A stretch of DNA of 64,000 nucleotides from Neobacillus novalis NBRC 102450 (lineage in GTDB: Bacteria > Bacillota > Bacilli > Bacillales > Cytobacillaceae): contig NZ_BCVP01000021.1 of NCBI RefSeq assembly GCF_001591805.1, positions 1 through 64,000 of the forward strand, given 5' to 3'. A model generated the notes under the pieces. The model did not search any database, had not been told where the DNA came from, and was given only the letters and a program-made list of their open reading frames with translations. Positions 9,081 to 18,232 of this stretch are shown here, piece after piece (the first letter of the stretch is position 1; each line of letters starts with the position of its first letter). The translations under genes were made by a program, and so were the position numbers.

Positions 9081-11674
9081 TGGTGACCATAAATTTGCCA
9101 CATGCGGGTATCGTATTACTCGCGGGCCCTTCCAATTCTGGTAAAACGACATTATTAAATCAATTAATTCAAGAAAAGCAAATTCTTGCATCTGAAGTGG
9201 TAAGCTCCGACCAACTTCGGATTCTCGTTAGTGATGTTGAATTTATTAACTGGAATCAGCGTCCAAAGGTGGAAGCAGATGCCCTTTTTGATGAATACCA
9301 ACAAATATCGAAGGAAGCTTTTGAAGCGATGGATTATTTAATCGCTAAACGCTGTCGCCTCAATAAATTAACCTTCATTGATGCTACTCATTTGCGTGAG
9401 GATGAACGGGAGAAATATTTGCAAATGGCAAAAAAGTATCATATTCCGGCGATTGCGATTGTGCTGAATTTAGCAGAAACTGAATTACTTAGACGCGACC
9501 TAGCACGGGATTTCCCGCGGGGGAAGAACCGAATCAAGCAGCAATACCAACACTTCAAAAAGACACTGCGCTCCATCAAAAAGGAAGCTTTTCGCCGCTG
9601 CTACGTTTTTGGGGAAGAAGAATTACAAGTATTAAATGTGAACCGTCTTGAAAATCCATTAGTAATGGACGTTGGCAACGGCATCGATTTTATCGGAGAT
9701 ATTCACGGCTGCTATGAAGAGTTTATTGAACTATTGAGTAAACTTGGATACGAAGAAAACAAAGCGGGTTATTTTGTCCATCCTGAAGGGCGAAAAATTC
9801 TTTCACTAGGTGACGTTATGAGTCGGGGACCGCGGTCTTTGGAGACGCTGAAATTTTTTCAAAAGCATGTAGCAGCAGGAAACGCCTATATGATTGACAG
9901 CAATCATGGCTGGAAAATTGCCCGCTGGCTTGATGGCAAGAATGTTAAACTTGCACATGGTGATGAAAATGTCGCGGCTGAGTTTGATGAGTACGAAAGA
10001 ACATTCGGTAAAGAGGAGTCACAGCGTTTCAAAGACCAGGTAAAAGACCTGTTGTTGGAGGCAAAATCACATTACATTATCCAGCAAAACGGTGTCAACG
10101 CAGCTGTTGCCGTTCATGCCGGAATAAAGGACTATTATATTGGCAAGCAATCACCGCGTATTTCCGACTTTTGCCGTTACGGGGATTCGGATGGACTCGA
10201 CGAAAATGGAAAACCAATTCGAAAAGACTGGACGCTGGCACATAAATCTAATGCACTTATTCTTTGGGGGCATGATCCGAAACCGCAGCCATTATTGGTA
10301 AACAACACGCTTAATATTGATCAAGGAGTTGTGTTTGGAGGCAGTTTAACGGCATTTCGTTTCCCGGAAAGGCAATTTATTTCGGTCAAAGCGAAAGTGG
10401 ATTATGCAAATGTGGAGGACAATCCTCTAAAGGAATGGGAACGGAAAAGGCTCTCGGCGCCTAATATTGCAAAATTCATCGAGGGTTATTCCGTGTTAAC
10501 GGAACAGTATGGGGAGATTTCCATTTATGCTGATGGCGCTAAATCCGCTTTGGATGATCTTTCCCATTTCACGCTGCCGCTTGAGGAAATTGTTTATCTG
10601 CCGCCGACGATGAGTCCGACCCCGAAACCTTCAAGATTGGAGGGGTACCTGGAACATCCGTTAGAAGCGTTTGAATATTATCAGGCAAATGGCGTGGAGA
10701 GGATGGTTGTTGAGAAAAAGCATATGGGCAGCCGCGGGATTTTGTTTCTTTTTAAAAACAAGGAAGCAGCAAAACCGTATATTGGCAGGGAATCATTAGG
10801 TGCGATTTACACGAGGACTGGCCGCGCCTTTTTTCAAAAAGAATTGGAGGAACGAATATTACAAGTATTATCTGCAGACCTCAGTGGTTATTTTGAAAAA
10901 TACAACACCGATTTTGTCCTGCTGGATGCAGAAATTCTTCCGTGGAATTTGAAAGCAAAAGAGTTAATCATGAATCAATATGCCCATGTCGGTGAAATGG
11001 CGCTGCTTGATCGGAGCAAATTGCGGAGTCAGCTGCAAAAAGCCCGCGAAAATGGAAAAGATGTGGGAAGCTGGATAGAGGAAACGGATGAAAAGATTAC
11101 CAATGCCACGGTTTTTAATGAAGTGTACCAAAAATATTGTTGGGAAACGGAAGGGCTGGACGGAATACAAATTGCCCCTTTCCATACATTAGCCCACAGT
11201 ACGGAAACATTTTTTACTCAACCGCATACTTGGCATATGGAGAAAAATAAAGAGTTTAGCGGGTTATCGGATTTGTTTGTCGAAACGGAATACCGGGTTG
11301 TTGATGATGAAGAATCGTTGAATGCCGCTATCCAGTGGTGGGAAGAAATGACCGAAGACGGCCATGAAGGCTTTGTTGTCAAACCTGAAATGTATGTTGC
11401 ACGGCATAAAGGCAAGCTTCTTCAGCCGGCAATTAAAGTGAGAGGCCGGAAGTATTTGCATATTATCTATGGAATGGATTATTTGCAACCTGAGAATTTG
11501 ACCCGGTTAAAGCAGCGAAATGCCGGCAAGAAACAGCGTAATGCCTTGAAGGAGTTTTCCTTTGGGGTTGAAGCGGTGAATCGCTTTGTTAGACGAGAGT
11601 CGTTGGAGCGGTACCATGAATGTGTGCTCGGGGTTTTGGCGTTAGAAGCCGAACCGATTGATCCACGACTATGA
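9077..11674 (+). CDS. pnkp: Polynucleotide kinase-phosphatase/ligase Pnkp
   Basis: 865 residues, the normal size for bacterial Pnkp, which heals and seals RNA breaks together with Hen1. Three modules are in order. The 5'-kinase has P-loop GPSNSGKTT (17-25). The metallophosphoesterase 2',3'-phosphatase has Asp208/His210 in DIHG, Asp246, Asn276-His277, His347 and His399. The C-terminal adenylyltransferase has motif I K548-H-M-G, later EGFVVKP and KVRGRK. The second phosphoesterase motif reads GDVMSRGP where GDxVDRG is usual, so one Asp is Ser; Arg250 is kept. The ATG overlaps the hen1 stop and is preceded by GGGAGCAGGA. A terminator follows 12 bases after the stop. Confidence 0.95.
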   Translation: MMVTINLPHAGIVLLAGPSNSGKTTLLNQLIQEKQILASEVVSSDQLRILVSDVEFINWNQRPKVEADALFDEYQQISKEAFEAMDYLIAKRCRLNKLTFIDATHLREDEREKYLQMAKKYHIPAIAIVLNLAETELLRRDLARDFPRGKNRIKQQYQHFKKTLRSIKKEAFRRCYVFGEEELQVLNVNRLENPLVMDVGNGIDFIGDIHGCYEEFIELLSKLGYEENKAGYFVHPEGRKILSLGDVMSRGPRSLETLKFFQKHVAAGNAYMIDSNHGWKIARWLDGKNVKLAHGDENVAAEFDEYERTFGKEESQRFKDQVKDLLLEAKSHYIIQQNGVNAAVAVHAGIKDYYIGKQSPRISDFCRYGDSDGLDENGKPIRKDWTLAHKSNALILWGHDPKPQPLLVNNTLNIDQGVVFGGSLTAFRFPERQFISVKAKVDYANVEDNPLKEWERKRLSAPNIAKFIEGYSVLTEQYGEISIYADGAKSALDDLSHFTLPLEEIVYLPPTMSPTPKPSRLEGYLEHPLEAFEYYQANGVERMVVEKKHMGSRGILFLFKNKEAAKPYIGRESLGAIYTRTGRAFFQKELEERILQVLSADLSGYFEKYNTDFVLLDAEILPWNLKAKELIMNQYAHVGEMALLDRSKLRSQLQKARENGKDVGSWIEETDEKITNATVFNEVYQKYCWETEGLDGIQIAPFHTLAHSTETFFTQPHTWHMEKNKEFSGLSDLFVETEYRVVDDEESLNAAIQWWEEMTEDGHEGFVVKPEMYVARHKGKLLQPAIKVRGRKYLHIIYGMDYLQPENLTRLKQRNAGKKQRNALKEFSFGVEAVNRFVRRESLERYHECVLGVLALEAEPIDPRL

Positions 11675-11686
11675 AAGTTTTAAAAA

Positions 11687-11720
11687 CGAACTTGTCAGCC
11701 GGCAAGTTCGATTTTTTTTA
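11687..11720 (+). terminator. Terminator of hen1-pnkp
   Basis: CGAACTTG (11687-11694) and CAAGTTCG (11703-11710) form a perfect stem around an eight-base loop and are followed by ATTTTTTTT. Confidence 0.9.
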
Positions 11721-11786
11721 CTTCAAAGTCCAAGTATATTAACTTTGTTCGCCCATATGATGGATAGAAAGGAGTGTGAGAGGTTT

Positions 11787-13049
11787 ATGGCAGTTCATGT
11801 GGTTAAGAAGGGCGAGACCTTGGGGACGATTTCCTCGATTTATAGAGTTTCAATTCAAACGATTGTAGAGATGAATGGATTATTATCAGCAAATACCCTC
11901 GTTCCAGGTCTTGCATTATACCTTCCTGACACCCTGCCGCCAATCCGTCTTTATCAAATAAAAGCCGGCGATCACATTTGGCAGCTGGCACAACAATACA
12001 ATATTGACATTCCAACCATCTTAGCGGCAAATCCCGGAATTATCCCGAAGAACCTTTTTATCGGCCAATCTATCAATATTCCTTCACCATTAAAATTAGA
12101 AATAGCCACACTCGGGTTTTTAGTTCCCTCGTCTGAAAGTGCAAACCTCGCAACGATAGATAGTCTAGCGGGACAGCTGACGTTTTTAGCAGTTGTCGCT
12201 TATTCGTTTACTGAGGAAGGATTTGCGTTTAATGTGATAAAGGATGCATCCCTTGTTTCAAGAAGCAATCAACGGAACATCACTCCGTTATTAATGATAC
12301 GAAATATTGCCGAAAATGATTTTAGTGCGGAATTGGCAGGGCGAGTACTCCAAAATCCAACCTATCGTGGAAATCTGGTCTCGAGTTTGGTGAATTTAAC
12401 GAGACAAAGGGGTTTTGGAGGCGTCAGCATCGACCTTGAATTTATTCCGCCGGCACAACGGCATGATTTTATTTCCTTTCTAACAGATTTAAAAAATGCG
12501 TTAGGCGAGCTAATCCTGCATGTGAATGTTCATGCGAAAATAGCGGATATTCCGACTAATCGAATCATTGGTGCTTACGATTATGCCGCGATTGGCAGTG
12601 TGGTCGATCTCGTTGCCTTGATGACTATGGATTACGGTTACCCTGGCGGCCCGCCTGACCCGATTGCCCCGATATCGTGGATGGAACAAGTTATCCGGTA
12701 CTCAATCACCCAAATCAATCCGAAAAAGCTGCAAATCGCAATGCCGCTTTATGGGTATGATAAGGTTGTTCCTACGAATGCCGCCCATGCCCTATCGGTG
12801 CTTGCTGCTCAAAATAAGGCTATTTCCACCGGTTCACCGATTGAATTCGACAACACCGCTAAATCGCCGTGGTATCGGTATTGGCATGGTGTAGAGGAGC
12901 ACGTTGTCTGGTTTGAAGATATTCGTAGTTTAATAGAAAAATATCGGCTCATCGATCTCTACCAATTGACAGGCACAACCTTTTGGCAAATCAGCCTGCC
13001 AGCACCACAGAATTGGGCGTACCTTATGAAAAACATTCAGGTGGTCTAG
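11787..13049 (+). CDS. LysM-GH18 glycosyl hydrolase (spore cortex/peptidoglycan N-acetylglucosaminidase type)
   Basis: 420 residues with two N-terminal LysM repeats (about 2-48 and 53-98) and a glycoside hydrolase 18 barrel (about 105-410). The catalytic strand reads GGVSIDLEFI with Glu218 as the likely acid/base and Asp216 before it, as in the Bacillus YaaH/SleL group that cuts cortex fragments during germination. No signal peptide is seen, typical of proteins deposited on the spore from the mother cell. The frame is open upstream to 11658, but that would overlap the pnkp terminator; ATG at 11787 follows GGAGTGTGAGAGG and starts directly at the first LysM. Exact substrate is inferred. Confidence 0.88.
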   Translation: MAVHVVKKGETLGTISSIYRVSIQTIVEMNGLLSANTLVPGLALYLPDTLPPIRLYQIKAGDHIWQLAQQYNIDIPTILAANPGIIPKNLFIGQSINIPSPLKLEIATLGFLVPSSESANLATIDSLAGQLTFLAVVAYSFTEEGFAFNVIKDASLVSRSNQRNITPLLMIRNIAENDFSAELAGRVLQNPTYRGNLVSSLVNLTRQRGFGGVSIDLEFIPPAQRHDFISFLTDLKNALGELILHVNVHAKIADIPTNRIIGAYDYAAIGSVVDLVALMTMDYGYPGGPPDPIAPISWMEQVIRYSITQINPKKLQIAMPLYGYDKVVPTNAAHALSVLAAQNKAISTGSPIEFDNTAKSPWYRYWHGVEEHVVWFEDIRSLIEKYRLIDLYQLTGTTFWQISLPAPQNWAYLMKNIQVV

Positions 13050-13121
13050 AATAGAATTTAGAAATTACATTCAATTTATCAAATATGAAGTGGAAAAGTT
13101 TTAAGGAAGGCTGGATATAGA

Positions 13122-14582
13122 TTGATTAAAAAGGTTAAATTTTTCGTACTAATTTTATTAATGGTAATTATCCCCTGCGGTCAAGTTACCGCAAAGAATG
13201 ACCGAGAAAAAATGGTTCAGCAGCTCAATCAATTGATTAAAAATGAACCAGATTTACAAGGAGCGATCGCTGGTGTGAGTATTCGCTCTGATGCAAGCGG
13301 GGAAATCATTTATGATCATCAAGGTGATGTCCGTTTGCGGCCAGCTTCAAATCTGAAGCTGCTAACTGCGGCAGCAGCGCTCAATATTTTGGGAGAAGAC
13401 TACAGCTTTCCGACGGAAATACTTACGGATGGAACGATGAAAAAGAAAATACTTCAGGGAAATCTTTTTATAAAAGGGAAAGGTGACCCCACTCTGTTAA
13501 AATCCGATTTTGATAAAATGGCAGCTGAGCTACAGGAGATTGGTATCAAAAAAATAACCGGAGATCTCGTTGGTGATGATTCCTGGTATGATGATGTCCG
13601 CTATTCGTTTGACTTACCGTGGAGCGATGAAACCACTCATTATGGGGCGCAAATTTCCGCACTTACAGCTTCACCGACAACAGACTACGATGCGGGCTCA
13701 GTCATGGTTATGGTGAAACCTGGAACAAAAATTGGGGACAAACCTGTGGTAGAAATCACCCCGAAAACGAACTATGTAAAAATAGTAAATCATGCAGCAA
13801 CGGTTCCGGATGACGGTAAAAAGGAAATCAACATAGTACGCATTCATGCCACGAACACGATAACAATAGAAGGAACGATTCCACATAAGTCAATGGGAGA
13901 GAAAGACTGGATCAGTGTCTGGGACCCAACCCGATACGCCTTAACCCTAATGAAACAGTCATTATCAGAACAGGGGATTACCGTTACGGGAAAAATTAAA
14001 TCAGGATTGGTGCCTGACAGCGCAAAAATTTTGGCGACTCACCGCTCGATGCCATTATCAGAGCTGCTGGTGCCATTTATGAAGTTGAGTAATAATGGCC
14101 ATGCAGAAATGTTGATGAAGGAAATGGGCAAGGTGGTCAAAGGGGAGGGCAGCTGGGAAAAAGGAATCGAAGTGTTGGAAACCGAAATCGCAAAATGGGG
14201 CCTCAACCCTAAAACGATGGTTATCCGTGATGGATCAGGTGTTTCTCATGTAGATTTAATTCCAGCCAATCAAGTATCGCAACTGTTATTTGCAGTAAAG
14301 AAGGAAAAGTGGTTTTCAAGCTTCATTTATTCCTTACCTGTAGCCGGTGCACGGGAAAAGATGGTCGGCGGCACACTAAGAAATCGCTTGAAAGATCCAG
14401 AAGTCCAAGGAAAAGTCCAAGCGAAAACGGGAACCATATCCACTGTCAGTTCGTTATCAGGCTATCTGGAAACAAAAAGTGGGCAAAAATTAATTTTTTC
14501 GATTTTATTAAATAATTTGATGGACGACGAAAAAGGAAAAAAAATTGAGGACCGAATTGTTCAGCTGTTAGCAAATTCATGA
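13122..14582 (+). CDS. dacC: D-alanyl-D-alanine carboxypeptidase/endopeptidase (PBP4a type, peptidase S13)
   Basis: 486 residues, close to B. subtilis DacC (PBP4a). Removes terminal D-Ala and cuts peptide cross-links in peptidoglycan outside the membrane. The penicillin-binding motifs are all present: S76-N-L-K79, S323-N-N325 and K435-T-G437. A typical signal peptide (two lysines then about 16 hydrophobic residues, cleavage near VTA) covers residues 1-25. Translation starts at TTG 13122, about 11 bases after AAGGAAGG; no ATG fits. No terminator was recognised after it. Confidence 0.93.
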   Translation: MIKKVKFFVLILLMVIIPCGQVTAKNDREKMVQQLNQLIKNEPDLQGAIAGVSIRSDASGEIIYDHQGDVRLRPASNLKLLTAAAALNILGEDYSFPTEILTDGTMKKKILQGNLFIKGKGDPTLLKSDFDKMAAELQEIGIKKITGDLVGDDSWYDDVRYSFDLPWSDETTHYGAQISALTASPTTDYDAGSVMVMVKPGTKIGDKPVVEITPKTNYVKIVNHAATVPDDGKKEINIVRIHATNTITIEGTIPHKSMGEKDWISVWDPTRYALTLMKQSLSEQGITVTGKIKSGLVPDSAKILATHRSMPLSELLVPFMKLSNNGHAEMLMKEMGKVVKGEGSWEKGIEVLETEIAKWGLNPKTMVIRDGSGVSHVDLIPANQVSQLLFAVKKEKWFSSFIYSLPVAGAREKMVGGTLRNRLKDPEVQGKVQAKTGTISTVSSLSGYLETKSGQKLIFSILLNNLMDDEKGKKIEDRIVQLLANS

Positions 14583-14659
14583 TTTTCCTCGTAGTGAAGG
14601 TATTTTTCATTGATAGTTAAGGTTTAAATGCAAAATAAATTGGAAGCGTTTTAATGCGT

Positions 14660-14711
14660 ATGACCATTAAAATCGTCTTGTACATGACGTTTGTCATACC
14701 CAGCACATGAC
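14660..14711 (+). promoter_or_regulatory. Candidate DesR operator of des
   Basis: ATGAC occurs at 14660, 14684 and 14707, that is every 23-24 bases (about two helical turns). The middle copy forms a dyad with GTCAT at 14693 (ATGAC-GTTT-GTCAT). This lies where the B. subtilis des promoter is bound by phosphorylated DesR. Assignment by position and symmetry only. Confidence 0.5.
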
Positions 14712-14743
14712 ACCTGCTACTAACAAGTCCAACTCCCTTCCTT

Positions 14744-14749
14744 TATAAT
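14744..14749 (+). promoter_or_regulatory. -10 element of the des promoter
   Basis: A perfect TATAAT with only a weak -35 (TAACAA at 14721, 17-base spacer), as expected for an activator-dependent promoter. CCCTTCCTT just upstream of the -10 and AAGGAAGGG in the ribosome-binding region form an inverted repeat. Confidence 0.6.
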
Positions 14750-14789
14750 TCGAATTAACAACACAACTAAGGAAGGGAATTCGAATAAA

Positions 14790-15821
14790 ATGACCTTACA
14801 AAACACGAAAACATTGAAAAAACAAATAGCTCCTTTTGAAAAATCAACAACGAAAGAAAGTGTATGGCAGCTCATCAATACGGTGGTGCCGTTTATTACC
14901 TTATGGTATCTTGCCTATTTAAGCCTCTCCGTTTCTTATTGGCTAGCATTAGTTCCCGTTGTGATTGCTGCAGGCTTTTTGACAAGAATATTCATTATTT
15001 TTCATGATTGCACACACCATTCCTTTTTCAAAAACCGCCGAGCCAATCGAATTGTTGGGACAGCCATGGGCGTTTTAACGATCTTCCCGTTTGATCAATG
15101 GGGACATGAGCATTCCGTTCATCATGCGACAAGCGGAAATTTGGATAAGCGGGGTACTGGTGATATCTGGACGCTTACAGTAGATGAATATTTGGCAGCA
15201 CCACTCAAACTACGTCTAGCTTATCGTTTTTATCGCAATCCATTTGTGATGTTTGGATTAGGTCCAATTTATGTTTTCCTATTAAAAAATAGATTTAATC
15301 GCAAAGGTGCTAAAAAGAAAGAACGCAACAACACGTATTTGACAAATGTTCTCATTGTTGCTGCAATTGCCTTGCTTTGCTGGGCGGTCGGCTGGCAGTC
15401 GTTTCTTTTAGTCCAAGGCTCGATTTTCTTACTATCAGGTTCAGTCGGTATTTGGCTGTTTTATGTACAGCATACGTTTGAAGATTCTTATTTTGAAGAA
15501 GATAAAGAGTGGGAATATGTGAAAGCAGCGGTGGAAGGAAGTTCATTTTATAAGCTGCCAAAATTGATGCAATTCTTAACTGGAAATATTGGTTATCACC
15601 ATGTGCATCATTTAAGTCCAAGGGTTCCTAACTATAAACTTGAAGAAGCGCACGCTAATACGCCACCATTACAAAATGTGCCGACAATTACTCTTGCTAC
15701 AAGCTTGAAGTCACTCCGATTCCGCTTATGGGATGAGGAAAAAAAGAATTTTGTCACCTTTAAAGACGTTAAAGCTGTAGCTAAAAGAAGTATTTCTATT
15801 CAAGCTAAACCTGAACTATAA
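14790..15821 (+). CDS. des: Membrane fatty acid desaturase Des
   Basis: 343 residues. Introduces a double bond into membrane-lipid acyl chains on cold shock. Three di-iron histidine clusters are present: HDCTHH (72-77), HEHSVHH (106-112) and HHVHH (270-274). Hydrophobic segments around 30-70 and 185-230 span the membrane. AAGGAAGGG lies 11 bases before the ATG. In B. subtilis des is followed by desK and desR; here desK is missing and desR is damaged, so the cold-sensing switch in this strain is probably lost or replaced. Confidence 0.93.
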   Translation: MTLQNTKTLKKQIAPFEKSTTKESVWQLINTVVPFITLWYLAYLSLSVSYWLALVPVVIAAGFLTRIFIIFHDCTHHSFFKNRRANRIVGTAMGVLTIFPFDQWGHEHSVHHATSGNLDKRGTGDIWTLTVDEYLAAPLKLRLAYRFYRNPFVMFGLGPIYVFLLKNRFNRKGAKKKERNNTYLTNVLIVAAIALLCWAVGWQSFLLVQGSIFLLSGSVGIWLFYVQHTFEDSYFEEDKEWEYVKAAVEGSSFYKLPKLMQFLTGNIGYHHVHHLSPRVPNYKLEEAHANTPPLQNVPTITLATSLKSLRFRLWDEEKKNFVTFKDVKAVAKRSISIQAKPEL

Positions 15822-15837
15822 GCACACCATTTTGGCT

Positions 15838-15866
15838 GACTCTCCTTAATATACGGGGAGTCTCTG
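15838..15866 (+). terminator. Possible terminator after des
   Basis: GACTCTCC and GGGGAGTC pair with one G-U around TTAATATAC; the following T stretch is interrupted (TCTGTTTATT), so it is weak. Confidence 0.45.
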
Positions 15867-15901
15867 TTTATTAACAGCTGCCTGATAAGGAGAGAACTGG
15901 G

Positions 15902-16429
15902 ATGATTCGAATTGTAATTGCTGAGGATCAGGAAATGCTGTTAGAGGCAATCGGTTCCCTCCTCAATTTGGAAGATGATATGGAAGTGGTGGGTCAGGCG
16001 AGAAATGGAGAAGAGGCCCTTGTTCTAGTGGATCGTTTCCAGCCAGATGTTTGTGTTATGGATATAGAGATGCCTGAAATGAGCGGACTTGAGGCAGCAG
16101 AAGCCATAAAGCAATTTGAGTGCAAAGTGATCATTTTAACCACCTTTGCTAGGACCGGTTATTTTGAACGGGTATTACAAGCGGATGTAAGAGGTTATTT
16201 ATTGAAGGACAGCCCAAGTGAGGAGTTAGCCTTTTCGATTCGCAGCATTATGAAGGGTGAGCGAATTTACTCCCCCGAATTAATCGACAAAGAATCCAAT
16301 CCTACCGAACGGGCACTGGGCGATGGGCAAGGCCAAATAGATTGCACAACTCAGCAAAGTACCATCAATGGAACCGTAAAAAGTTATTTATCAACCATTA
16401 TCGATAAAATAAAGTTACCAACCGGATGA
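15902..16429 (+). pseudogene. desR: Degenerate DesR response regulator (receiver intact, HTH broken)
   Basis: The first 125 residues are a good DesR receiver domain, with Asp in VCVMDIEMP, the LTTFAR segment and LLKDSPSEELA. After SNPTERAL the protein no longer reads as a LuxR/NarL helix-turn-helix. The expected recognition-helix segment appears in another frame (GKAK, stop, IAQLS), then the original frame returns as NGTVKSYLSTIIDKIKLPTG and stops about 15-20 residues early. Small deletions and frameshifts have therefore destroyed DNA binding. AAGGAGAG precedes the ATG. It sits only 80 bases after des, so the desK kinase gene has been deleted. A residual phospho-acceptor role cannot be excluded. 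Confidence 0.72.
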
Positions 16430-16444
16430 ATTTTCATACCATAC

Positions 16445-16480
16445 AAAGGACTGCCCTATATTAAAAGGGCGGTCCTTTCA
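16445..16480 (+). terminator. Terminator after the desR remnant
   Basis: AAAGGACTGCCCT (16445-16457) pairs with AGGGCGGTCCTTT (16466-16478) with one G-U pair and an eight-base loop. Confidence 0.85.
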
Positions 16481-16581
16481 ATTTATTAGCATACTTTTTA
16501 AAATTTTCAAGTATTGATTTTTCTATCGAACTAATGATTAGATAGTATTAAGGAAGAAAAGCACTGTAATAGGAGCGCAAA

Positions 16582-17310
16582 ATGAATATGAATAAAAAAC
16601 AAGGGCCATTATTGTCAGAACGGTTTGAGGTAGCGTACAACCAGGTACACGATGCTTTGAGGGATATTGTGCAAATTAATGATGATAGATTTGTAGTTTT
16701 GGTCAAGCTTGGGGCAAAAAAATATCAAATCATTGAAACCTATAAAAAAGATCTTGAGCAATATGCTAGACTTCGAAATGCGATTGTCCATGAAAAAATG
16801 GAGGTAGGCTTTTATATAGCAGAGCCCAACGCAAAAGTGGTTTCCCATATTGAAAAAATCGCCAATGTGTTTAGCCGCCCTAATTACGCACTTTCCATCG
16901 CCACGAAACATGTGGTTTATTTTGATTATCATGACAGCATTTTGAAAGTGACGGCAGCGATAAAGGAGCATGGTTATTCCAAATTTCCAATCTATAAAAA
17001 TAAAAAATGCGTTGGGCTTCTGACTGCAGGATCGATTGTTAAATGGATGGCGCAAAATATGGAGAGCGGTCTAGTAAATCTATCCGATATCCATGTTTGG
17101 GATATCATGAATTATCAAAAAGAACTTATGATTGAAATCGTTCCAAAAGAGATTAATATTTTTGAGGTTGAAAATATTTTCGAAAAAGCACATAAAAAGA
17201 AACGGAAATTAGAAGGCGTCATTATTACTGAAAACGGCAATACCGACGAGGCACCGCTAGGAATAATCACTGCTTGGGATCTGATAGAAATTGATTATAC
17301 AGTTGATTAA
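16582..17310 (+). CDS. Protein with HEPN-like N-terminus and C-terminal CBS pair
   Basis: 242 residues. The N-terminal helical region (1-80) contains R65-N-A-I-V-H70, which fits the Rx4-6H motif with a polar residue after Arg that marks HEPN domains. Residues about 100-240 form two CBS motifs, with VGLLTAGSIVKWMA and LGIITAWDLIEID as the strand-helix ends. CBS pairs usually bind adenine nucleotides, so a nucleotide-controlled RNA-binding or RNase protein is possible but inferred. AGGAG precedes the ATG by six bases. It is a single gene with its own terminator, shared with the convergent gene. I do not know a characterised homologue. Confidence 0.7.
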   Translation: MNMNKKQGPLLSERFEVAYNQVHDALRDIVQINDDRFVVLVKLGAKKYQIIETYKKDLEQYARLRNAIVHEKMEVGFYIAEPNAKVVSHIEKIANVFSRPNYALSIATKHVVYFDYHDSILKVTAAIKEHGYSKFPIYKNKKCVGLLTAGSIVKWMAQNMESGLVNLSDIHVWDIMNYQKELMIEIVPKEINIFEVENIFEKAHKKKRKLEGVIITENGNTDEAPLGIITAWDLIEIDYTVD

Positions 17311-17313
17311 GGA

Positions 17314-17343
17314 AAGGGAGCATCCAAATGGCATGCTCCCTTG
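17314..17343. terminator. Bidirectional terminator between convergent genes
   Basis: AAGGGAGCAT (17314-17323) and ATGCTCCCTT (17333-17342) form a perfect ten-base stem between the HEPN/CBS gene and the minus-strand gene, with T-rich sequence on the plus side. Confidence 0.85.
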
Positions 17344-17349
17344 TTTTCT

Positions 17350-18075
17350 TTATGGATTATCGGCAAAATCAAACTCGCTTAGTTGGTCCATGTGGCTGGC
17401 AATCATCGCAATAATTGTACTAGCTTCTTCTTTGCTAAAAATGAAATGTGATTCATCTCTAATCAACTCGTCTTCGGTTGTCCAGATTCGGTTGATACGT
17501 TTAAGGACGCCGTCTCCTGTTGCTTGAACGACCCCAAATTGATAGGTAACTTCTACTTCATCTGCATGCTTAAAGGCAGTAACCTCAGGAGTGGACCAGT
17601 CTACGTCAATTTCTTCAAAAATGTCGTTACTGTTGAGTTGTTCAGCCTGATAATAGTCCCCTTCTTCGTCAACGGCTTCAAAAACCTCCACATCGTCGAA
17701 CCCTTCATTTGACTGGAGGTAGACGCCATCATCTGAATCGTCATCATCGCCGTTCATGTAATCATGTAGACTCCCATGGACTTCCTCGATAATGTCTTCA
17801 ATGTCTGAAAGGATGATTTTCGCCGTAAGTCCGCTGTCAGCATCGAAGGTATCAATATAAAATTCCTCGTTTTGCGGGTCAAAGAACAGCGAGCAGAAAT
17901 AATCACGGTCAAGTTCTTCGGTATCAATATCTGCCGTATCGACGAAAAACTCAATCCTCGGATGTTTAGCCGCTCTTTCAATTGTCATTTGGCCAACCTG
18001 ATCATATTCGTCACAAATTGACTCCAGGTGTTCTTGCAATTCTCCACATACTCTGTCAAACCATTCTAACGACAT
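17350..18075 (-). CDS. Acidic protein of unknown function
   Basis: 241 residues, not recognised. It is very acidic, with a Gly-Asp-rich linker (NGDDDDSDDG) at about the middle separating two compact-looking halves. The C-terminal half ends with an SHFIFSKEEASTIIAMIASHMDQL helix. There is no signal peptide or membrane segment, so it is likely cytosolic. ATG at 18075 follows AAAGGATGGG by about 8-10 bases; a second ATG four codons upstream (18087) overlaps that site. It diverges from the AddB-like gene and ends at a shared terminator. Confidence 0.75.
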   Translation of the reverse strand: MSLEWFDRVCGELQEHLESICDEYDQVGQMTIERAAKHPRIEFFVDTADIDTEELDRDYFCSLFFDPQNEEFYIDTFDADSGLTAKIILSDIEDIIEEVHGSLHDYMNGDDDDSDDGVYLQSNEGFDDVEVFEAVDEEGDYYQAEQLNSNDIFEEIDVDWSTPEVTAFKHADEVEVTYQFGVVQATGDGVLKRINRIWTTEDELIRDESHFIFSKEEASTIIAMIASHMDQLSEFDFADNP

Positions 18076-18232
18076 TAAACATCCCATCCTTTCAATCTTA
18101 ATCGAGGTTATTATTACCAACATTTAAAAATTTATGTTCATCCTGGGGTTTAAATAATGTAAATACTTGGATACATCTTGGGAAAAAATGATATACTCGA
18201 GACAAGATTATCGAGATGATAGGAGTTTTCCC

